64,000 bases of DNA, taken from positions 186,001 through 250,000 of the forward strand of contig JAMZAV010001056.1 of assembly GCA_024449915.1 (NCBI GenBank), read 5' to 3'. The stretch's first letter is position 1, and the number at the start of each line of letters is the position of its first letter. This stretch comes from Sweltsa coloradensis (Eukaryota > Arthropoda > Insecta > Plecoptera > Chloroperlidae). Positions 58,801 through 64,000 of this stretch are shown one piece after another. The position numbers and the translations under genes were made by a program. The notes under the pieces are model-generated. The model saw only the letters and a program-made list of their open reading frames with translations. It was not told where the DNA came from and searched no databases.

Positions 58801-59299
58801 CGATTAAAGAACGAACACACAAAGAATGTTCTTAGTTCAAGAAAACTGACGATGGACAATATTTAAAGTTTTTAAACGATTCTCTTCCACTTGCTTTTAA
58901 ACTGTGTAAAATTCAATTTTGATTACTAAATAATGCATTCTTGTTCGGAAATAAACATTTCAAAATGCGTGAATTATGAATGTTTCATCGAGCAATGTCT
59001 TGGGAAGTACCATAGTTATGTGTTTTTTACGAATAAAATCATTTATATATTAATCAAGTTCTGTGAAAAATATAGCAAGCAAAATAATAGATACATACAT
59101 GAAATAGTTAACTGAACACTGAAAAATAAGAGTCTCTTTAAATTTAATGTAATGTTAATATTATAGTAAATATGACTTGTGAAATGTGAATTCAATCCTA
59201 CTTGATCTCGCCTTGGATCAGATTTAGGCCTAGTAGCCTCATGAAACTTACCTGAATCAAACAAACAGCAACAATTAAGAATGCAAATCTTCTATACAT
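49695..59299 (-). CDS. Gene D: intact secreted CCP-CTLD protein (four or five exons)
   Basis: Exons: 1 at 59252-59299, 2 at 56021-56282, optional micro-exon 55944-55979, 3 at 54188-54433, 4 at 49695-49858. Phases 0/1/1 agree, giving 239 residues, or 251 with the micro-exon. Order: signal peptide MYRRFAFLIVAVCLIQ; acidic linker and sushi/CCP-like module (about residues 17-103, tail AQPNAQPKAQPNEG); CTLD (about 104-239) with the first Cys in ADAVC, the WIGL-type LWAGIS, CVVYSYN, SLWVEPC and RGFVCEKAELP. The canonical Ca/sugar motifs (EPN or QPD, and WND) are not present, so a non-classical ligand is likely. It has its own TATA promoter. The length fits small secreted CTLD proteins. This is the best candidate for a working gene in the window. 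Confidence 0.8.
49859..54187. other. Intron 3 of gene D, no exon seen
   Basis: 4.3 kb, homologous to gene C intron 3. Contains a 1.3-kb insertion at about 51652-52985. The segment 53283-53468 has an open plus frame (IKFKADQANPVGADHYRQ) that is shortened in gene C, and I do not call it a gene. Confidence 0.6.
51652..52985. mobile_element. Insertion in gene D intron 3 with palindrome and (GACA)n
   Basis: Gene C (about 38725) lacks it. The left part is a palindrome (51652-51945) with arms sharing 'aaatattacatgaaa' and 'ggaaaataaaagcgttgg'. The right part has two gacagacagaca tracts (52363-52380, 52815-52863). No coding capacity. Confidence 0.6.
54188..54433 (-). CDS. Gene D exon 3: CTLD N-terminal half
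   Basis: 246 nt, acceptor AGTTCCAG, donor G|GTAAGA. Encodes ADAVCKNDSGRLMVVDS, SIISENPHFPG and LWAGISNINNKDFETVLG. Confidence 0.88.
54538..55320 (-). mobile_element. CTAG-family composite in intron 2 of gene D
   Basis: CTAGGAAAACGCCAAAGTCG with its inverse near 54790-54812. A second CTAGGAAAACGCTAAAGTCC starts at about 54828, and the whole ends at 'cgctgcgctccctcgtgta'. It sits at the same intron position as 40071-41295. Confidence 0.6.
55944..55979 (-). CDS. Candidate micro-exon of gene D
   Basis: If the 41-nt AT-rich stretch GTTGGAATAC...TTTTCGTAG (55980-56020) is an intron, this 36-nt piece (phase 1 in and out) adds TFSGCNACPSSG, restoring the Cys tail found directly in gene A exon 2. 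The donor is CTG|GTGACT. The intron is very short, so skipping or non-use is equally possible. Confidence 0.35.
56021..56282 (-). CDS. Gene D exon 2: sushi/CCP-like module
   Basis: The acceptor GATTCCAG leads into PSVAEEENEDQPC, CDNEGQSVDCAQAPVGSVARFVF, CVSPGVWRRS, tail AQPNAQPKAQPNE. Donor GAAG|GTTGGA, phase 1. Confidence 0.8.
56290..57613. other. Intron 1 of gene D, left part
   Basis: Homologous to 42320-43660. No exon seen. Confidence 0.6.
57614..58478. mobile_element. hAT-like MITE with 8-bp target duplication
   Basis: Ends GGTCCATTTACTTGGCTCAAC and the inverse. Flanked by TCAAAATC at 57606-57613 and 58479-58486. Gene C has the empty site ('tcaaaatcactt' at about 43665). A SINE is nested inside (57996-58235). 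Confidence 0.8.
57996..58235 (+). mobile_element. tRNA-derived SINE with 12-bp target duplication
   Basis: Flanked by ACGAAATGTTCT at 57984-57995 and 58236-58247. Contains 'gatggtccagtggtttagac' (box A) and 'ggtttgaatcccgg' (box B), plus inverted TTGTAGTAAATAATAAC-type sequences on both sides. The tRNA-like part carries a small internal duplication ('gaatgtgggagg' twice). Confidence 0.8.
58487..59240. other. Intron 1 of gene D, right part
   Basis: Matches 43666-44345 plus 44905-44990 of gene C. No exon seen. Confidence 0.6.
59252..59299 (-). CDS. Gene D exon 1 (proximal): signal peptide
   Basis: MYRRFAFLIVAVCLIQ, donor CAG|GTAAGT, phase 0. Confidence 0.85.
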
Positions 59300-59387
59300 A
59301 TTGTTTCAACTAAACTTTTTGTTTGAGTGGTGAGTAGCCTCATGGAAGTCCTCTTACATATACATTTAGAGTGTGTGAAGTACGCCC

Positions 59388-59395
59388 TTTATATA
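59388..59395 (-). promoter_or_regulatory. TATA box of gene D
   Basis: TATATAAA in the context GTATATAAAGGGCGTA, about 90 bp upstream of the ATG, identical in setting to genes B and C. Confidence 0.78.
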
Positions 59396-59585
59396 CATAA
59401 GGCACATAGCTCTATTGATGGGACCAAGCAATTAAATATCCGCGTGCATGCTTCTAGTTGTCGTACTCATTAATTGCAGGAAACGGGAATCACGATGAAA
59501 TTTTACCATGAACTATGAATATTTCTCAGTAACATTAGAAAGAAACAAGAGAAACTTCACTAACGACTCGTAACCATTAGAATAA

Positions 59586-60243
59586 CTAGGCCGCTTTGCG
59601 AACGCTTTTTCCAGTCGCGTTGATGGATGAGTTTTTTTTAAATTCTGTACAATGATTTCGTTTTTAAAACCTTTATTTCTATTAATTTTGACCAACTTTT
59701 TAATTTTTTCCTTTCAAAAGGCACTACATCACCATCATATTTATGTTAATGTAAAATATGAACGTTGTAGCCCCACCCGTTTAGTCAGATTCGGCCCAAA
59801 TATCACGAAAATATTGTATTAAAAACCGGGGGAAAAAGTCGTAAATGTACGATTTCTATCAGAAATATTCCTTCAAATGTGTCTATAATCATAACATATA
59901 CAATTTGAAGTGATTTTAAACGTTCCTATGAAGTTTCATCAAGATCGGAGTAGCCGTTTGCCAAACATCACGAAAATATCTCATAAAAAATCGAAAAAAA
60001 TCGTAAAAGTACGATAATCACGATAAATATTTCTTTGATTATACCCAAAAACGTGGCAGGTCTAAGTTCAGAGATTTCGACGGTCCCCTCCAATTTTCAT
60101 TTATATCGCATATGCTGTTTGCCCGGTAGAGAGCGAACAAACAGACAAAAAATCTAACAAAAACAAAACACTCGAGCTATTTTTTTGGGGGAAAACAGAA
60201 GAAAAAAAAGGGGGAAATTGAAGTCTTCGCTTCGCTCATCCAA
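59586..60243 (-). mobile_element. Helitron-like element in the gene D upstream region
   Basis: On the minus strand it runs TTGGATGAGCGAAGCG to GCGGCCTAG. Gene C has the empty site (GAATAATAAAG at about 45332-45343), giving insertion between A and T with no target duplication. Confidence 0.85.
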
Positions 60244-60788
60244 TAAAGTTGTTCCGAAGCAACTAAGCCAATGCTGACGTCACCGGCGGGTGGATTGCAT
60301 CCAATCAGCGGTCCCCAATATAAAATACTGAACGCTCATTGGCTCGCCGAGGCCGCGCGCATCGGTTAATACATTACAATCATTATTTAAAATTGCAAGT
60401 TTATACGTGCACGTACCGACTTTAGTCTACAATATTGTTATTCAAGGTGTGGTTGAGTCTTTCTCACATTTGTAGATGTTCACTAATTTGTAGACGATAA
60501 GTTTAAAATTACTCTGATGAACACATTTCACTTAGTTTTCTCCTCCCCCCCCCTTACCCAAATATGATAAAACGGTATCCGATCAATGGGCAAATGAGAA
60601 ACATCCCCATCCGGGCGCCCCGCGCAGAAGCAGCCGGAGGCGAATTCGCGAAGTGAAACATTTTTTTGACACGACGGATCTGAAATAACCGTTTTCGACA
60701 TTTTATTTGAAGTGTATTTTTAAAATGTGGGTTTTTCTACTTGGATGTTGTATTCAAACGTAATGAAATTAGGTACAATATAATATAT

Positions 60789-61080
60789 TTAAGGCTATTG
60801 TACCACCTCTGGCCGATAATTTGAAAGTCGAAGAAACATGTCTGAAAAGTTTGCTGAATGAAAGAAGGCCTTTAAAATAACAGAAAAAAAATGTGAATTT
60901 TTTTGGGCGGGACATAACCTCACTTTTGGAAATTATATTTAGATTTTTGGACAAAAGTGTAATATACAAGACTAGTTCAAAATTGAATTTTGAGAATCGG
61001 TTTTCTGGACATAGTTTCTAAACACCTTTAGACTATAACTTGACTATAGCTAAAATAGTTTTCTGAAAATAATAGTTAAT
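60789..61080. repeat. Fragment starting with TTAAGGCTATT
   Basis: Shares its first bases with the foldback element at 23633, then differs ('gtaccacctctggcc'). Possibly another member of that family. No second end found. Confidence 0.35.
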
Positions 61081-61125
61081 CTACGCATTTTTTTGTCAAA
61101 CGGTACAAATACGAGTTTAAAAAAA

Positions 61126-61179
61126 GGCAAACAGCAAAAAGGCAAACATAACCACTAAAACTGCAAGTCTTCCGTACAA
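61126..61179 (-). pseudogene. Relic distal signal-peptide exon (upstream of gene D)
   Basis: The minus strand reads TTG (not ATG) then YGRLAVLVVMFAFLLFA, with no donor and a stop soon after. Homologous to exon 1 copies but dead. Confidence 0.5.
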
Positions 61180-61561
61180 TATTTTTCAACATTGAACGTT
61201 TATATACACACATTAATTAATTAATTTCTTTATCTAACGTCTATCCTATATTCAGTTAAAAAGCTGATTTACAAAGGACAACTAAATAAATGAAATTACA
61301 TAGATGCAGACACAACAATGAACTACAGTTATGTAAATATTTGAAATAGTATAATATTACAAAAATTTTGGTAACAAATTCAAAAATATAAAAAGGGGGT
61401 GGGAAAAACAGGGGGAAAAGGAAAAGGAAAAAATCATAATAGGGGCGTGTCTTGCGCGTGTCGCCAATCTTGATTTGATCATGATTTATGTATGTTGTCA
61501 GTAACATTACTTTATTAATAAAAGATGAAACTTCACGAAATCATATTTCAAGAAGGAAATA

Positions 61562-61982
61562 CACACACATAACAAAAACTTGTAGAAATACATCCAAACC
61601 TTACACACTCAAAAGAAATGAGATCTAAAAAAAGGGCCAAGCTCATCTACCCTTCCACATTTGCGCATTCTTAATTCATAAACGTACAGTGTCCCATAAC
61701 AGCATCCTCGAAAAGCTTGGCAAAATAGAATTTGCGATTATTAATTTAACGTAGTAGACGGTAGTAGTTTATCCAAGTTCTTTTTTGTAATTAATTTAAA
61801 CGTAAACATGCAAATTCTATTTTGCCAAGCTTTTCGAGGATGCTGTTATGGGACACTGTACGTTTATGAATTAAGAATGCGCAAATGTGGAAGGGTAGAT
61901 GAGCTTGGCCCTTTTTTTAGATCTCATTCCTTTTGAGTGTGTAAGGTTTGGCTGTATTTCTACAAGTTTTTGTTATGTGTGT
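61562..61982. mobile_element. Foldback element, 174-bp arms
   Basis: The arms 61562-61735 and 61809-61982 are inverted near-identical copies, sharing 'cacacacataacaaaaactt' and 'gcttggcaaaatagaatttgc', around a 73-bp centre. Non-coding. Confidence 0.8.
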
Positions 61983-62449
61983 GATCTTATTACTTTTTCA
62001 AGTTCCATTACAAAATTATTTGTTAAAATATAATATTTTTATCAAAGTTGATTTAATTTTTATGGTATTAGCAATAACAATAGGATGTAAAATATCTAGG
62101 CCCGGATTCATGTACATCCTGGGTATAGGTGGTATAACCATGGTATAACGACGGTATAAGGACTGGTTAAGTCTAGGCAACTCACGTCCTATTAAAACTT
62201 TCCCATGTAACAACAAACGCACAACTAATGTAATTTTACACCTATTTCACTGCACCCACACGAGGGAAGCGATATATCTAGACGGCCTTGACCCACAGCC
62301 ATGTAAATCATCAGATAATCAGAAGAATATTGAAAATTTTCACCATCTTTTGTTTTACATTTTTATTAAAAGTGACAGGAGATTGCGTGAGTTTATTAAA
62401 AGTAAAGAAAAAGCTTATTATTGCCGTAATTTTGGAATAGCCTAGGACT

Positions 62450-62790
62450 ATCATACCATTGTTTATCTGCATTAGGCTTGTAGTAATCAAAACTAGTTAT
62501 TTGTGCGGGAAGTGTCAAAACAAGGTTGTGCTGGCCTAGGGTTGGCTAAGAAAGGCCTAGGGCTTGTCAAACATGTAGTGTAAGTATTTATTTATCTAGT
62601 CCTATAGCCTAATGGAACTTTAGACCTACACTGTTGTATTATAAATAATTTTCTACATCTGGGCCTAGGCCAGGGACGGTTTCTGATTTGTTTTATGAGA
62701 GTATAATGACACCTTTTCTCGTTCCACACAAAGAAGAAAAATTTTAAATGTCCGCCATTTGTTTACGTATCGCACTTTCCCGCCTAACTC
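62450..62790 (-). repeat. Second copy of palindrome-arm sequence
   Basis: In reverse it matches about 20500-20815 ('aatcaaaactagttatttgtgcggga', 'ggcctagggcttgtcaaac', 'tgtccgccatttgtttacgta'). It contains the outer loop edge but not the open frame. Confidence 0.7.
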
Positions 62791-63754
62791 TGCTTATACC
62801 GTCAACAAGTGTCAAGTAACTATGGTTACTTGTTGATTATATGCCAAGTGTTTAAGGCTTATTTTAAAACCTTTATTTGGAAGCCTTCCAACAAACTTTT
62901 TCAACTTTTTTTTTCAAAAGAGACTATATTTCTATAACCTTAATGTCCATGTAAAATATGAACATTGTAGCCCCACCCGTCTGGTCAGAATCGCGGGCCG
63001 ACGTATTAGATGTTAGCAGTAGCAGTAGCTAGCAGTAGCTAACACATTTTTTCACCAAGAAGGAATGGTCGTACCCCAATAAAATTTGGCATGTGTTGTC
63101 AGGTACCTAAATCCCCTCGATTGTGATAGTTTTCAAGTTCACATCACGTTACATGACGGCTGGGTAACACCTCGAAATCACCCCAACTCTGCTTGGTGTA
63201 TAAGGTGCTTGAGTGTGTAGCGCACCGCGGCTTGGCTGCGGCGCCCTAACGGGCACCTAGATGTCTAATGAACACTAACCTCAATTGTTAAACAAAAGTG
63301 GAACAAAGTTGCTGACGCGACCTTGGCTCGCGGCTATTCGTTTATTGGCTTCCAGGTTCCACCTTCAATGTTTTCTGCATTATGTCCTGTCACCTGCTTA
63401 CTTGTTTACGCTTATTGCAATACTTGCTCTATAAGAAGTAGGGCATATAATTCTTTTGTCCGTTGTACAAAACTCGTATTTGAACCACATAAAAAAATTG
63501 TGCACCTGTTTCAAAAATATATTTTTCCTTATAAAATGGACATAGACAAATCGATGCACAAACTTTAATTTTGCATTTGGCTCAGTGTGTCCACTAATGG
63601 CATATAATTGCCGATAGCGAGGTTTGCCCTCTTTTATTCAGCCAACTTTCATGAACTTAGTTAATGGCCCTTATCTGGTGATACTATAGCCTTATATATA
63701 GGAACAGTACTCTATTAATGAGATTTGACATCACATTCACAAGATAAATTTTTT
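62791..63754. other. Right-hand stretch, no gene seen
   Basis: Begins with fragments of the Helitron-like interior (about 62870-63000, 'ttgtagccccacccg') and includes the recurrent 'caccgcggcttggctgcgg'. The plus frame at 63323-63568 has no recognisable features. Confidence 0.5.
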
Positions 63755-63830
63755 GGAATGGTCATTTGAGTGTAGTATTATGCTATGGATTATGTGGTTT
63801 AAAGTAATTTTTGGGGGTAAGCTCTTTTAA
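63755..63830 (-). mobile_element. Partial copy of the TTAA MITE
   Basis: The inverse of 45650-45725 ('ggtcatttgagtgtagtattatgcta'), ending at TTAA. Confidence 0.6.
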
Positions 63831-64000
63831 TATTAACTGTAATAATCATCGTCCTGCAAGGTGTTGCGCAATATTATTCATTGCTCTCTCATCAAAATTC
63901 CATAATCATCCTATATGACACGCTAACAGAACATCACTTTTATGGTTGTGATGCAACATTTTTAATAAAGTTAAAAGTTATAACACGGTGAATGTACCAG

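Noticed and set aside
63323..63568. 81-codon plus frame with hydrophobic start
   Set aside because: No domain, no TATA or splice signals, AT-rich 3' half; chance open frame.

Overview
This is a eukaryotic (animal) genomic window. It is AT-rich, its genes are split into short exons with GT...AG introns and TATA-box promoters, and it is crowded with transposable elements (LINEs, a Penelope-like element, tRNA-derived SINEs, TIR/foldback MITEs and Helitron-like elements). The recurrent octamer TAGGCCTA, the secreted C-type-lectin-like genes and the LINE/Penelope content suggest a marine invertebrate, perhaps a deuterostome. I cannot name the species from sequence alone. No bacterial-type genes, rRNAs or CRISPR arrays were seen.

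The backbone is a tandem array of four paralogous genes, all on the minus strand. Each encodes a small secreted protein: signal peptide (exon 1), a sushi/CCP-like cysteine module (exon 2), then a C-type-lectin-like domain (CTLD) split over exons 3 and 4. From left to right: gene A (1261-3843, broken), gene B (11303-25011), gene C (35430-45044, exon 4 frameshifted) and gene D (49695-59299, intact). Exon 1 joins exon 2 in phase 0; exons 2/3 and 3/4 join in phase 1. Each unit also carries a second, more distal signal-peptide exon with its own upstream block (10305-10355, 34428-34484, 48622-48669, and a relic near 61126-61179), so every gene has or had two candidate first exons.

Because the four units are copies of one another, each is an 'empty site' for insertions in the others. 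This fixes the ends of many mobile elements: Helitron-like elements that begin TTGGATGAGCG and end in a hairpin plus CTAG; TIR MITEs with TA, TTAA or 8-bp target duplications; a SINE with a 12-bp duplication; and a CR1/Jockey-type LINE. Intron 1 of gene B has grown to about 10 kb through such insertions.

The middle (about 25.8-32.3 kb) holds a minisatellite with a roughly 61-bp unit. It appears to be an expansion of a segment that is single-copy upstream of the other units. Much of this stretch (about 26.2-32.2 kb) looks like unpolished long-read sequence: it repeats the clean flanks with dense small indels, and should not be used for gene calls. Left of it, a Penelope-like element (about 4.6-6.1 kb) encodes an RT and a GIY-YIG nuclease and carries a hammerhead-ribozyme-like motif. 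A large palindrome at 20313-21507 encloses an unrecognised open frame.
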